A DNA stretch of 56,130 nt from CAWHMN01 sp051001135 (GCA_051001135.1 JBPCNO010000061.1:1-56130), one strand, 5' to 3'; counted from the stretch's first letter, positions 41,896 through 50,574 are shown. Notes: generated by a model not told the origin, from the letters alone. Numbers and translations: made by a program.

Positions 41896-42366
41896 ATGGA
41901 TGAGAGCACAGAGAACCACGGGATGAACAGTGCTATGGCAGAGGGCATGGAACGACTGACGGCGGCTGCAGGCATGCTGGAACGGGCGGTAGGGCTGCTG
42001 GAAGCGCGCCACGCCTCGACGATTGGCGATAGGGCGACCGGCGATGTGGCGCGGATCGTCGCGACAGTCGAGCGGGGCGAGACCAATCAACGGCAAGCAG
42101 AGTTGGAGCGGAAGCTGCGCGAGGCGGAAGAGCAGATTGCCGAACTGAAGGCGCAGGCGATGTCGCCGGCCATAGCGGCACCGGCGGCGATCGCGTCCGG
42201 GCGCAAGACTCTGCCGTTGGCGACGACGCAGTTGCTCGCCAAACAGGGAGTACATAGTGTGGACGGGCTGGAAGCAGGCTCGCTCGATGCCGCGCTCACC
42301 GGCTTGAGCCTGGAACAGCGCATCGCGGTAAAGGCGCAGTTGATACGCACCGGAGCACTGGCCTAG
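41896..42366 (+). CDS. Scaffold-like coiled-coil protein
   Basis: A 156-residue protein with a strong helical, coiled-coil middle (ERGETNQRQAELERKLREAE, then EQIAELKAQA). Ala-rich flanks and a compact C-terminal domain (LAKQGVHSVDGLEAGSLDAA) complete it. Lying just before the capsid gene, it fits a scaffolding protein that shapes the procapsid. The assignment rests on position and coiled coil. GGAAAGG precedes ATG 41896. Confidence 0.6.
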   Translation: MDESTENHGMNSAMAEGMERLTAAAGMLERAVGLLEARHASTIGDRATGDVARIVATVERGETNQRQAELERKLREAEEQIAELKAQAMSPAIAAPAAIASGRKTLPLATTQLLAKQGVHSVDGLEAGSLDAALTGLSLEQRIAVKAQLIRTGALA

Positions 42367-42530
42367 GGCTTGGTGGTTGCCGTGAATGGCAGAAGCAGAT
42401 CCCTCGGCTCTCCGACCCGATAAGCCAAAGACGGGCTTGTTGGGGACCCCGGTCCGCTCGGATGACACCGGGGGAAAGAGTTGATTCTCGCGCCTCGCGT
42501 ACGGGCAGGATGGCGCGAGGAAACATGGTG

Positions 42531-42562
42531 CGGGCGTACCTCCACGGTGCGCCCGTTTTTTT
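42531..42562 (+). terminator. Intrinsic terminator before the capsid gene
   Basis: A 10-bp stem 'cgggcgtacc'/'ggtgcgcccg' (one G-T pair), 5-base loop, then seven T. It stands 45 bases upstream of the major capsid start. Confidence 0.92.
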
Positions 42563-42607
42563 GATCCACGTAACCCCAGCTCACTGGCGTGAGCAGAAAG
42601 CAGACAC

Positions 42608-43576
42608 ATGAGCGCACAATTTCTGGATATTCATTCGGCAGCCGACTACATTGGACCCGGCGCGATCGAAGTTCCGTTCTATCAGACCGAGATCACCGAT
42701 ATGGTTCGGCGCCGCGGAATTTTCGGTCAGCGCATCAAGCAGGTTCCGGCTACCGGACATCCCTCGCGCTTCTTCGAGCAGACTTCGATTCCGAGCCCTG
42801 GGGCCGCAGGTTTCGTCGATCCTCGCAACATTGCGCCGGCGGTAGTAGCCCCGACGCGGGTGGAGCGGAGCGTTCCCCTCAAGGCCATCGTGGCGCAGAT
42901 GAACTACAACCTGTTCGATCTAGAACTGGGAGCGCAACAGAAGCAGTTCGCGTATCTGCAGGCCAAGGACCTGGTTGACACGGTGGAGGGCGTACTCCAC
43001 ACACACGACATTGCGTTGTGGAACGGAACGGACACTTCACTGAGCACGCCGACCACGACGCAGTATTATGGCGTGGCTTCGCAGATCGCGAGCGGCGGAA
43101 ATGCCGTAACCATCGCCCAGACGGAGAGCATCGTGGACAGCCTGAAGTCGACCATTGCTCAGATGGTTTCCAGCAGCAGCTATGCTGTACGGCCGACGGC
43201 GATCTATGCGAACCCGGTGCTGCTGGATCTGATCGACCGGGAGATGAAGAGCGAGTTCAACGTGGTCCTCAATTCGCGCGAAGTCAACGGCGGTTTCACG
43301 GTGAAGAGCCTGTCGACCCAGGCAGGCGACCTGCCGCTGATCCCGGACTGGGCATTGAGCTACACCGGTACGCCTGGCACCGGCAATGCTTCGCTGCCCG
43401 CCTACATCGTGACCGAAGACATGATCGAGTATCACTGGTTGAGCGATGCCGCACCGCGCGTGTTCCAGCTCGGGCTGCCGAACTCACTGGCTTCGCAGTA
43501 TGTCGCGGTCAAGTTCGGCGGGGTTGTGGTGAAGGGCGCGGGCTATGCACACGCGCAGGTCACGGTGCAGCGCTAG
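42608..43576 (+). CDS. Major capsid protein
   Basis: A 322-residue protein that would form the head shell. It has the character of HK97-fold capsid proteins: an extended N-arm (HSAADYIGPGAIEVPFYQTE), a peripheral and axial domain with AYLQAKDLVDTVEGVLHTHD, then TAIYANPVLLDLIDREMKSE, and C-terminal strands ending YVAVKFGGVVVKGAGYAHAQ. No cysteine is present. Upstream and downstream terminators make it a unit of its own. No N-terminal delta domain is fused to it; the separate scaffold-like protein may replace it. Confidence 0.88.
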   Translation: MSAQFLDIHSAADYIGPGAIEVPFYQTEITDMVRRRGIFGQRIKQVPATGHPSRFFEQTSIPSPGAAGFVDPRNIAPAVVAPTRVERSVPLKAIVAQMNYNLFDLELGAQQKQFAYLQAKDLVDTVEGVLHTHDIALWNGTDTSLSTPTTTQYYGVASQIASGGNAVTIAQTESIVDSLKSTIAQMVSSSSYAVRPTAIYANPVLLDLIDREMKSEFNVVLNSREVNGGFTVKSLSTQAGDLPLIPDWALSYTGTPGTGNASLPAYIVTEDMIEYHWLSDAAPRVFQLGLPNSLASQYVAVKFGGVVVKGAGYAHAQVTVQR

Positions 43577-43599
43577 TCCGATTTTGCTCAGCAGGCATA

Positions 43600-43632
43600 G
43601 GGGCTGACCGAGCTGGTCAGCCCCATTTTTTT
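43600..43632 (+). terminator. Intrinsic terminator after the capsid gene
   Basis: Perfect 10-bp stem 'ggggctgacc'/'ggtcagcccc', 5-base loop and an A followed by seven T. It is the strongest terminator in the cluster. Confidence 0.95.
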
Positions 43633-43663
43633 CGATGGCCGTGCATAAGGAGACGACGACACG

Positions 43664-44287
43664 ATGGCTTATTTGCAAGCAACGGAGTACGAGAGCTACG
43701 GTCTCGCTTCGGATACGAGCGACGACTGGATTTCGGTGGCCTCGTCGATGATAGATGCGCATTGCCGCCGGCCAGGTCTGCTGGTGCAGCAATACGAAGA
43801 GAGGCTGCGCGTGGTGGAAGGCAGCCAGACAGTGCGGCTGAGTTATCTACCGCTGCTGCCGCTCGCTCCAGCCATCTCGCCATTGGTTGGCGCGCAAGGA
43901 CGATATGCACGACCGCGGCGGGGTGAACTGGGAGTGACCGGGCTTGCCGCAGTCGCGTATGCGTTTGCGCTGCCGGGAGCGTGGAGCAATCTCGACTGCG
44001 CGACGATTGATTGGGTGCCGGACACGGGAGAGCTGACGCTGCCCTACAACCTGTACGGTATTCCATTCAGCGAGTTGAAGGTGACATACACGGCCGGGCT
44101 TGCGGTGGTTCCGGATCCGGTGAAGGTGGCATGCGCGCAGATCGTAAAGAATGCACAGGCGGCGCCGGGACTGAACGTGAAGACGTCGCGCATGGACAAG
44201 ATGCAGATGGAGTATTTTTCCGGATCGCTGATGGACACGCAGGTGCAGGCGCTGCTGCGGCCTTATGTAGCGAATCGATTGGGGTAA
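43664..44287 (+). CDS. Head-tail adaptor candidate
   Basis: A 207-residue protein directly after the capsid gene, the normal place of the HK97 gp6-type adaptor that docks on the portal. Helical features such as DDWISVASSMIDAHCRRPGL at the N-terminus and VPDPVKVACAQIVKNAQAAP near the C-terminus match that group's alternating helices. AAGGAG precedes ATG 43664. The name is from position and shape. Confidence 0.68.
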   Translation: MAYLQATEYESYGLASDTSDDWISVASSMIDAHCRRPGLLVQQYEERLRVVEGSQTVRLSYLPLLPLAPAISPLVGAQGRYARPRRGELGVTGLAAVAYAFALPGAWSNLDCATIDWVPDTGELTLPYNLYGIPFSELKVTYTAGLAVVPDPVKVACAQIVKNAQAAPGLNVKTSRMDKMQMEYFSGSLMDTQVQALLRPYVANRLG

Positions 44288-44291
44288 GGAC

Positions 44292-44723
44292 ATGAGCGAC
44301 CTGAGTGTTAGACGCAAAAACGATGGGGCGCTGCGGGCAGCGGATGCACTGCTCCGAGCGCTGGGCGGCTGCCAAGTGATGCTGCGCATGCCGGGCGCTG
44401 CAGCGGCGGGAGTCGATGGGGAACAGCTTGGTCTCTCCCAGCCTAACTTTGTCGACCTTCCGCTGGCGCCGGCGATCATCCGCGACGCGCGCCTGGTGAT
44501 GACCGCAGGGCCGGCGAAGTTCGAGCTGCTACTCTCCGCGTCGGCAGTGCAGGCACAGGTGAGTGCGCGCGGGTTGGGATCGGCGGACGTGCTGTTCGCG
44601 ATGGCGACGGGATTCCTGATCGGTGGAGAGTTCTTTCTGATCGCGTCGACCTCATTCACGGAGAGCATGGGGGACGCGTGCTTATATCGGGTGCTGCTGC
44701 ACGAGGCACGGCTACAGAGCTGA
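44292..44723 (+). CDS. Head-closure (stopper) candidate
   Basis: A 143-residue protein that starts 4 bases after the adaptor stop with GGGGTAAGGAC before the ATG. It is mainly beta-stranded: LVMTAGPAKFELLLSASAVQ and then FLIGGEFFLIASTSFTE. It takes the position of the stopper/head-closure protein in phages and gene transfer agents. No diagnostic motif is visible, so the name rests on gene order. Confidence 0.58.
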   Translation: MSDLSVRRKNDGALRAADALLRALGGCQVMLRMPGAAAAGVDGEQLGLSQPNFVDLPLAPAIIRDARLVMTAGPAKFELLLSASAVQAQVSARGLGSADVLFAMATGFLIGGEFFLIASTSFTESMGDACLYRVLLHEARLQS

Positions 44724-44736
44724 AAGCGGGAGAGGG

Positions 44737-45225
44737 ATGGAAAACGCGAGAGATACGTTCTATGTGACTTTGCGCAATCGCCTGAGCGCGTTGAATCCGA
44801 ATCGCCGCATGCTGCTCCGGGGCGTGGAGAGGCCCGGGATTCTGGTGGACGAGAACGAGAGCATGGCTTCCAAGCCACCCGCCGACATCTTTGTGCTGCG
44901 ATGGACGGGAGTGAAAGTGGATACGCAACATGCGTTGCCGTGGATGCAGCAGGTATGCGAGATCAGCTATATGACGGCAGGAAGCGAGAGCACCGGAGGA
45001 CTGGACCGGGGCCGGGCGTTGATGGCCATGGATGGTGAACTGCGAGCGATGCTCCAGCCAACCAGAACGCTGAAGATGAATTACGCGGTAACTCCTGCTG
45101 TGGCTATGGAGACGCAGGTCTTCTGGATCGATCCCGTATTTGGGGCTGCAACAAAGGCCGATGACGAACTGAGCAGGACTGTGGACGTGACGGTCTATAG
45201 CTACGAAGAAGCAGGTGAGCAATGA
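44737..45225 (+). CDS. Tail-terminator (completion) candidate
   Basis: A 162-residue protein with the order RDTFYVTLRNRLSALNPNRR at the N-terminus and a beta-rich middle (FVLRWTGVKVDTQH, CEISYMTAGSE). The latter resembles the nucleoside-binding-like fold of tail-terminator proteins that cap the tail tube. The stop overlaps the next ATG by 4 bases. The name is by position and shape. Confidence 0.58.
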   Translation: MENARDTFYVTLRNRLSALNPNRRMLLRGVERPGILVDENESMASKPPADIFVLRWTGVKVDTQHALPWMQQVCEISYMTAGSESTGGLDRGRALMAMDGELRAMLQPTRTLKMNYAVTPAVAMETQVFWIDPVFGAATKADDELSRTVDVTVYSYEEAGEQ

Positions 45226-46220
45226 GCACAGCGACGGTTGCAGTATCCCTGCCCCCGATGACACCGGTCTATCGGCGCGTTCGCGGTTATTTCGCTCCAG
45301 TGGTTCGGGCGACGGGTTCTCCGACTATCTTCGATCCATCGCAGGCGGCGAGCTTTCAACTGGATGCGCCGCCTGCGCCCTGGATCGATCTCGGGTATCT
45401 GCGGAAGTTCGCCCGCACGTCGGGCACCAAGGTGATGGCGCTTGAGGGGGGTTCGCCGCGCACAGCACAGCTACAGGCGCGCGATGCTATAGGCTCCACC
45501 ATCAGCTTGCAGTTCGAACAGTGGACGAAGCTGACCATGACTCTGGCCGCAGGCGCACAGCATATGAATGTGCTGGCTGCGACGGGTCAGCCAGGGGACG
45601 GAATCGAGAGCGGGTCGGGAAGCAGCAATGTAGTGGCCGCGGCGCCGCTGTTAGCGCAAAGCTCGACCGCAAGCTTTTTAGCGATGGACGCTGCCAGCTT
45701 GCCGGGTTTCGAAGCTGGCGACATAGTGGCGGTAGACGAGGATTACACCGGACAGCAGGGCTTCGTGGGAGCGGGTGCGAGTACAGCGTACCTGAGGTCC
45801 GCAGCGGCGGTCGCGAGCGATCCTCACTACATCCGCCGGGTGACTTTGAATGTCGCGCGCGTGGCGCAGGTGACGAGCACTGGTTTGCAACTGGCCACGC
45901 CGTTACCCGCGGGCAGTCCTACGACGGCGATGAAGGTACAGCCGGCAGTGGGGTTTGTGGACCGGGAGGGGGGCACGTTCTTCCACGAGTGGTCAGCGAT
46001 CTTCGCGATGGGTGGGGAGCAGGGCGAGGTGGTGTTTCTTCATTATCCGCGCCTGCAGGCCATGGCGGGATCGGCTGAGAGTCTCTCGCTGATGATGGAC
46101 CCGCTCACGCAGGTGCTGTTGAGCGCGGAGTTCCGCGCGTTGCCGGTCACCGATCCGATCGATGGCGAACAGGTGTGCTGCTTTCGCACCTTCGTGCCCG
46201 CAAGCAATTCATTGGTCTAA
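45222..46220 (+). CDS. Tail-tube candidate
   Basis: A 332-residue beta-rich protein in the position of the major tail protein. Segments include APWIDLGYLRKFARTSGTKV, then LQARDAIGSTISLQFEQWTK, and the C-terminal REGGTFFHEWSAIFAMGGEQ. It is longer than typical tube proteins and has a central insert around ALTGQPGDGIESGS-like Gly/Ser-rich sequence. It may carry an extra outer domain. ATG 45222 overlaps the previous stop (ATGA). Confidence 0.58.
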   Translation: MSTATVAVSLPPMTPVYRRVRGYFAPVVRATGSPTIFDPSQAASFQLDAPPAPWIDLGYLRKFARTSGTKVMALEGGSPRTAQLQARDAIGSTISLQFEQWTKLTMTLAAGAQHMNVLAATGQPGDGIESGSGSSNVVAAAPLLAQSSTASFLAMDAASLPGFEAGDIVAVDEDYTGQQGFVGAGASTAYLRSAAAVASDPHYIRRVTLNVARVAQVTSTGLQLATPLPAGSPTTAMKVQPAVGFVDREGGTFFHEWSAIFAMGGEQGEVVFLHYPRLQAMAGSAESLSLMMDPLTQVLLSAEFRALPVTDPIDGEQVCCFRTFVPASNSLV

Positions 46221-46247
46221 AGAGCAATCCGCAATGAGGGGCAAACA

Positions 46248-48554
46248 TTGAAGATCACCATCGACAACAGAGATGGCAAGGGCACCGTCGATTACAGCGC
46301 AGCGCTGGCCGGCGCCGCATCGTTGAAGATCGAGCGAAAGCTGAACGCACCGACGGTATGCCAAGTGAGCTTACTTCCAACCAACGCGGCGATCCCGGCG
46401 CGGAATGGAAGGGTGATGGTATCGGCGGACAATGGGAGGCTGCTCTTCAGCGGGTATGTAGCTTGCGAGCCGGAGAGGATATTTGCCGGCGAGGGTTGCG
46501 AGGGCACCATCTATCTATTGGTGGTGTCAGCGCTGAGCGACGACATCATCCTCGACCGGCAGCGCGCGTCGCAGACTACGACCGCGGTCTCGCAAGCGGC
46601 CGGGGACGTGCTGAATGCGTTGACCCTGCGTGCGGGGGGCGGCATCGATGTGACGGCGCAGGGCGCGACGGCGATGATCGGCAGTTTCACTGGCCAGGCT
46701 GGGCAATCGTGGTCGAGCAACACGGGGTTGCTGGCATCGGCGGGGCGGACGGCCTATCGGGTGGTGAACGGCGAGGTCTCGTTGACCAGCATCGGCTCGA
46801 CCGTGCACACGCTGAGCGAGACAGACGGGAGCTTGAAGCCAGCGTTGTTAACAGCCGTGAGAGCTCGAGAGCTGGTGAACGACGTCACGGTCTGCGGAGC
46901 GGTCGAAGCGCAAAACTATGTTACAGAGATCTTTCAAGGGGACGGCGTCACGAGCAGCTTCATTCTGACGCAGGCTCCTTTACTACGCAAAGCAAAGATC
47001 ATTGAAGATGCCTTCACGGGAAGCTCTATCAATCCGCTGCTATGGACGGTGCAGGATCCGGGCAACCGAGTCACGCTGACTGCCGCGGGGCTTACGGTGA
47101 ACGGAGGGAGCGGCATCGAGGGCCAAACGAACGTGGGCTCGGTGGATGCGGTAGAGATGGGCGGCGTGTTGCTGTTGGAGGCGGCCGGGCTGCAGGTGCA
47201 GGGTACAGGCGAAGGATATGTTGCGGGCTTCTATAGCGGCACCGCGCATCTGGAGAACCTCTTCGCGGGGTTTCATGTGAAAGCGACGGCAGGCGCTCTC
47301 AGCATCGCGCCTGTGGTGGAAGGCGCGGAGGCCGGAGGGTCGGTTACGGTGGTGAGCGGCCATACTTACACGCTGCGCCTGCGCTTCCACTGCAAGGATG
47401 TGCAACGGGTGTTGCAGAGCTACTACGTGTCCGATGGAGCTTCGAATAAGAGCTTTGGTGGAGACCTGATCACGGCGGGTGGCGATCTAGTGCTTGAGTT
47501 GCAGGAGACGACCGGCGGGACGCTCCGGCCGCCGGTAACGCTCTATGCAGGGAATGTGGCGGCCGCGCCGGCAAGCTGCAGGCTGGTGGCATTCGACAGC
47601 GTGAGCTTCGTGGGCAGTCTCGCATCTGTCTCACTGCAGGCTACGGGCGGCATTTGGGCGACGAGCACACCGAACGGCGGCAACGGGACTCCGCAGACAC
47701 TCCGGCTGGGCACGATGGCCGAAGGCGCCGACGCGAAGATGGAGAGCAGTGGCAAGCTGGTCTTCTATGCAACGAGCGTGCCGAAGAGCGGCAGCCAAAT
47801 CACGGTGACCTACCGCATTGCCGGGCGCGCCGCTGCCCGCTTGGCATCGACAAGCAGCATGGCGGAAGAAGCGTCTGGCGCGTTGCCAGGCACGGCGCAA
47901 TGGGTTGGAAGCATGCGCCTGCCGGCGACACGTTGCTCGACCGATTGCGAGAACGCTGCGTTGGCCATCCTGGATATGGCCAGCAGCCGGGATGCGGCCT
48001 GGGCAGGGAGTTATCAGAGCTTTAACCTGGCACAACAAGCCGACGTGTGGCCCGGCGATGCGCTGGCAATCGATGCGCCATCTTCGGGGATGGCGGCGAC
48101 AGTAGTTGTTCGCGAGGTGACAGTGCAAGCGACGAGCGCGAACCCTGAGATACTTCAGTACACGCTCAAGTATGCAAACGATTGGGCGGAACCGCTATCG
48201 CTCGCCACGTCCAACGTACTGCCCAAGGATGTGCAACTTCCGGAGGTAGCGGCGAACGCGCCGCTGGCCGTCGGCAGCCTGCGTGATCTGACGGTGGATT
48301 CGATCACGACAACGGCGATCAACGTGACTGCGGGAGCAGCACCGCCGCAAGGTGGCGGCTTCGAGGTAAGGCGAAGGGACTGGATCTTTGGAGCGGGGGA
48401 TGCGGTCGACGTGGTGCTGCGCAGCCCAGTTCCGAATTTCACTATCGTTCGCGCATTCCCGATCGAGCAGTACTACGTGAGGATGTACGACGGCGCTAAC
48501 CCTCCGAACTACTCGCGCTTTTCCAGCGCAATCTTTGTAAACGTAATGATGTAG
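46248..48554 (+). CDS. Tail hub/baseplate-like protein
   Basis: A 768-residue protein with an unusual TTG start at 46248 preceded by GAGGGG; no ATG or GTG gives a better start. The N-terminal about 230 residues (VCQVSLLPTNAAIPARNGRV, MVSADNGRLLFSGYVACEPE) look like the beta-barrel start of a tail hub. A central lectin-like or LamG-like region follows at about residues 240-430 (FTGSSINPLLWTVQDPGNRV; GHTYTLRLRFHCKDVQRVLQ). The C-terminal third returns to hub-like strands. It directly follows the tube candidate with a 27-base gap. Confidence 0.65.
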   Translation: MKITIDNRDGKGTVDYSAALAGAASLKIERKLNAPTVCQVSLLPTNAAIPARNGRVMVSADNGRLLFSGYVACEPERIFAGEGCEGTIYLLVVSALSDDIILDRQRASQTTTAVSQAAGDVLNALTLRAGGGIDVTAQGATAMIGSFTGQAGQSWSSNTGLLASAGRTAYRVVNGEVSLTSIGSTVHTLSETDGSLKPALLTAVRARELVNDVTVCGAVEAQNYVTEIFQGDGVTSSFILTQAPLLRKAKIIEDAFTGSSINPLLWTVQDPGNRVTLTAAGLTVNGGSGIEGQTNVGSVDAVEMGGVLLLEAAGLQVQGTGEGYVAGFYSGTAHLENLFAGFHVKATAGALSIAPVVEGAEAGGSVTVVSGHTYTLRLRFHCKDVQRVLQSYYVSDGASNKSFGGDLITAGGDLVLELQETTGGTLRPPVTLYAGNVAAAPASCRLVAFDSVSFVGSLASVSLQATGGIWATSTPNGGNGTPQTLRLGTMAEGADAKMESSGKLVFYATSVPKSGSQITVTYRIAGRAAARLASTSSMAEEASGALPGTAQWVGSMRLPATRCSTDCENAALAILDMASSRDAAWAGSYQSFNLAQQADVWPGDALAIDAPSSGMAATVVVREVTVQATSANPEILQYTLKYANDWAEPLSLATSNVLPKDVQLPEVAANAPLAVGSLRDLTVDSITTTAINVTAGAAPPQGGGFEVRRRDWIFGAGDAVDVVLRSPVPNFTIVRAFPIEQYYVRMYDGANPPNYSRFSSAIFVNVMM

Positions 48555-48625
48555 CCGATGCGGAAAGAGTTTCCCAGGATGCGTTCCATTCGAGGACGGG
48601 TGCGCTAGCGGGATGGAGTGAACAG

Positions 48626-48844
48626 ATGAATGAATTTGAAGCACGGGTCCTGGCGGACCTGTCGGTATTGAAGAACCAGATGACCTCGTTGATCGGCGAT
48701 ACGCAGCCGGGGCGATTATCCGTGCTCGAACAGCGCGTGGACCACCATGAAGCGAGTCTGCAGCGAGCGAAGGGCTTCGCAGGAGCATTTGGCGTACTGT
48801 TCACGTTGGTGCACATCGCGTTCGAATGGTTCAGGCATATCTAG
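48626..48844 (+). CDS. XhlA-like small membrane protein
   Basis: A 72-residue protein. The N-terminal half is a coiled coil (FEARVLADLSVLKNQMTSLI; LSVLEQRVDHHEASLQRAKG). One C-terminal membrane helix follows (FAGAFGVLFTLVHIAFEWF). This layout matches XhlA-type holin accessory proteins and other phage small membrane proteins. A lysis role is inferred, and no endolysin is adjacent. GGATGGAGTG precedes ATG 48626. Confidence 0.6.
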   Translation: MNEFEARVLADLSVLKNQMTSLIGDTQPGRLSVLEQRVDHHEASLQRAKGFAGAFGVLFTLVHIAFEWFRHI

Positions 48845-48874
48845 CCCTCGAACAGCCCGGTCGAGCTTCAGCCT

Positions 48875-48880
48875 TATAAT
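48875..48880 (+). promoter_or_regulatory. Putative -10 element of purE
   Basis: A perfect TATAAT lies 6 bases before the purE ATG, so the expected transcription start falls on or next to the ATG. No ribosome site is present in between or just upstream. I could not find a good -35 box. Confidence 0.55.
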
Positions 48881-48886
48881 CACGCA

Positions 48887-49378
48887 ATGCAGCGATCTCC
48901 TCTAGTAGGCGTCGTGATGGGAAGCAAGAGCGACTACGACACGCTGGAAGCGTGTACGGCATTGCTCAAAGAGCTGGAGGTGCCGTTCGAAGCGAGAGTC
49001 GTCTCCGCCCATCGTACCCCAGACTGGCTGTTCCGCTATGCAGAGACGGCGGAGGAGCGCGGCTTGAAGGTGATCATTGCAGCGGCCGGCGGGGCGGCGC
49101 ATCTACCCGGCATGCTCGCGGCAAAAACGCTGCTGCCAGTTCTTGGGGTGCCTATTCCGGTGACGGTGCTGAACGGCGTGGATGCGCTTCTTTCAATCGT
49201 GCAGATGCCAAGAGGGGTGCCGGTGGGGACGTTGGCGATCGGCAAGCCGGGGGCGGCCAACGCGGCGTTGCTGGCCGCGCAGATCCTCGCCGTCGAGAAT
49301 ACGGCGTTGCGAGGGAGATTGCGCGCGTGGCGAGAAAAGCGCCGTGATGAGGTGATGCTCGAGGAGTTGCCGCAATGA
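48887..49378 (+). CDS. purE: N5-carboxyaminoimidazole ribonucleotide mutase
   Basis: Purine-synthesis enzyme that moves the carboxyl group on N5-CAIR to give CAIR. The 163-residue protein has the class I PurE signature VVMGSKSDYDTLEACTALL, the catalytic-histidine segment VVSAHRTPDWLFRYA, and GGAAHLPGMLAAKTLLPVLG followed by VPVTVLNG-type sequence. It works with PurK, which overlaps it by 4 bases. The transcript may be leaderless. Confidence 0.97.
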   Translation: MQRSPLVGVVMGSKSDYDTLEACTALLKELEVPFEARVVSAHRTPDWLFRYAETAEERGLKVIIAAAGGAAHLPGMLAAKTLLPVLGVPIPVTVLNGVDALLSIVQMPRGVPVGTLAIGKPGAANAALLAAQILAVENTALRGRLRAWREKRRDEVMLEELPQ

Positions 49379-50523
49379 GCGCGATCCTGCCGGGCGCAAC
49401 TATTGGGATCCTTGGCGGCGGCCAATTGGGGCGCATGACGGCAATGGCTGCGCGATCGCTCGGTTACCGCGTGCAAGTGATGGATCCGGACCCTTCCTGT
49501 CCAGCCCGCTTCGTGGTGGATGCGTGCTTCGAAGGTGGATGGGATGACGCCAAGGCGGCGGCAAACCTGGCGCGCGGTTGCGATGTGGTGACCCTGGAGA
49601 TTGAGCAGCTCTCACTGGAATGCATGCGGGCAGCCGCGCGATTTGCGCCGGTGCGGCCGGGGGCACGGCTGCTGGAGATCATTCAGAATCGCATGACGCA
49701 GAAGGAGTGGCTGCAGGCGCATGGACTTCCGGTGGGGCGCTTTCGTGTCGCGGCGTCGGCCGACGATGTGCGCGAGGCCTTGCGCGTGTTTGCCTTCGAC
49801 TGCTTCGTGAAGAGCGCGCATGGGGGCTATGACGGCAGAAGCCAGGTGCGCGTCATCAACGACGACGGTGCGACGCCAATCGAGGAGCTCGCGCAGCAAA
49901 TATGGATGAGCCTGGGATCTGCGCCATGCGTGGTGGAGCAGGGAGTTCCGCTCGATCTCGAGATCTCCGTACTGGTAGCGCGCAACCCCAGCGGCGAGAT
50001 GAAGAGCTTTCCATCTGCTGAGAACCACCACGAGCGGCAGATTTTATCCTGGAGCGCCATCCCATCTTCTATCTCGCCAACGATGGAGATACAGGCGCAA
50101 GCGTTCGCGTGCGACCTGGCAGAAAAGCTGGGTCTCGAAGGCATTCTGGCAGTGGAGATGTTCGTCACGACCACCGGGGAGCTCCTGGTGAACGAGCTGG
50201 CTCCACGGCCGCACAACAGCTATCACGCGAGCGAGCGGGCTTGCGTCACCAGCCAGTTTGAGCAACATGTGCGAGCAGTATGCGACCTGCCTCTGGGAGA
50301 AGTGGATATCGTGAAGCCGGCAGCGATCGCAAACCTGCTCGGCGACGCATGGAAGAAGGGGGAGCCTCGCTTCGACCGGGCGCTCGCAGTGCGGGGAGTG
50401 GGACTACACCTCTACGAGAAACACACGGCACGGCCGGGGCGCAAGATGGGCCATCTATCCGCAATCGGGGATACGGCAAAGGATGCGGTTCAACGGGTGC
50501 TCAAAGCGCGTGCTCAACTCTGA
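49375..50523 (+). CDS. purK: N5-carboxyaminoimidazole ribonucleotide synthase
   Basis: ATP-grasp enzyme that carboxylates AIR to N5-CAIR with bicarbonate. The 382-residue protein starts IGILGGGQLGRMTAMAARSL and has the ATP-binding Lys and Gly-rich loop in CFVKSAHGGYDGRSQ. The metal-binding C-terminal region LLVNELAPRPHNSYHASERA is the family hallmark. The ATG overlaps the purE stop (ATGA), so the two enzymes are made together. Confidence 0.97.
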   Translation: MSAILPGATIGILGGGQLGRMTAMAARSLGYRVQVMDPDPSCPARFVVDACFEGGWDDAKAAANLARGCDVVTLEIEQLSLECMRAAARFAPVRPGARLLEIIQNRMTQKEWLQAHGLPVGRFRVAASADDVREALRVFAFDCFVKSAHGGYDGRSQVRVINDDGATPIEELAQQIWMSLGSAPCVVEQGVPLDLEISVLVARNPSGEMKSFPSAENHHERQILSWSAIPSSISPTMEIQAQAFACDLAEKLGLEGILAVEMFVTTTGELLVNELAPRPHNSYHASERACVTSQFEQHVRAVCDLPLGEVDIVKPAAIANLLGDAWKKGEPRFDRALAVRGVGLHLYEKHTARPGRKMGHLSAIGDTAKDAVQRVLKARAQL

Positions 50524-50544
50524 CGATATGAAGCGCCAAAACAA

Positions 50545-50574
50545 AGAGGCAGACTGGTTCGTCTGCCTCTTCCA
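50545..50574. terminator. Bidirectional terminator between purK and the E2 gene
   Basis: Perfect 10-bp stem 'agaggcagac'/'gtctgcctct' with a 6-base loop. T-rich sequence lies on both sides when read in each direction, so it can end both convergent units. Confidence 0.88.

Noticed and set aside
30245..48844. Search for an integrase, recombinase or tRNA-type attachment site bounding the cluster
   Set aside because: No tyrosine or serine recombinase motif, no tRNA and no obvious flanking direct repeat was found by eye; absence by eye does not exclude a short or diverged att site.
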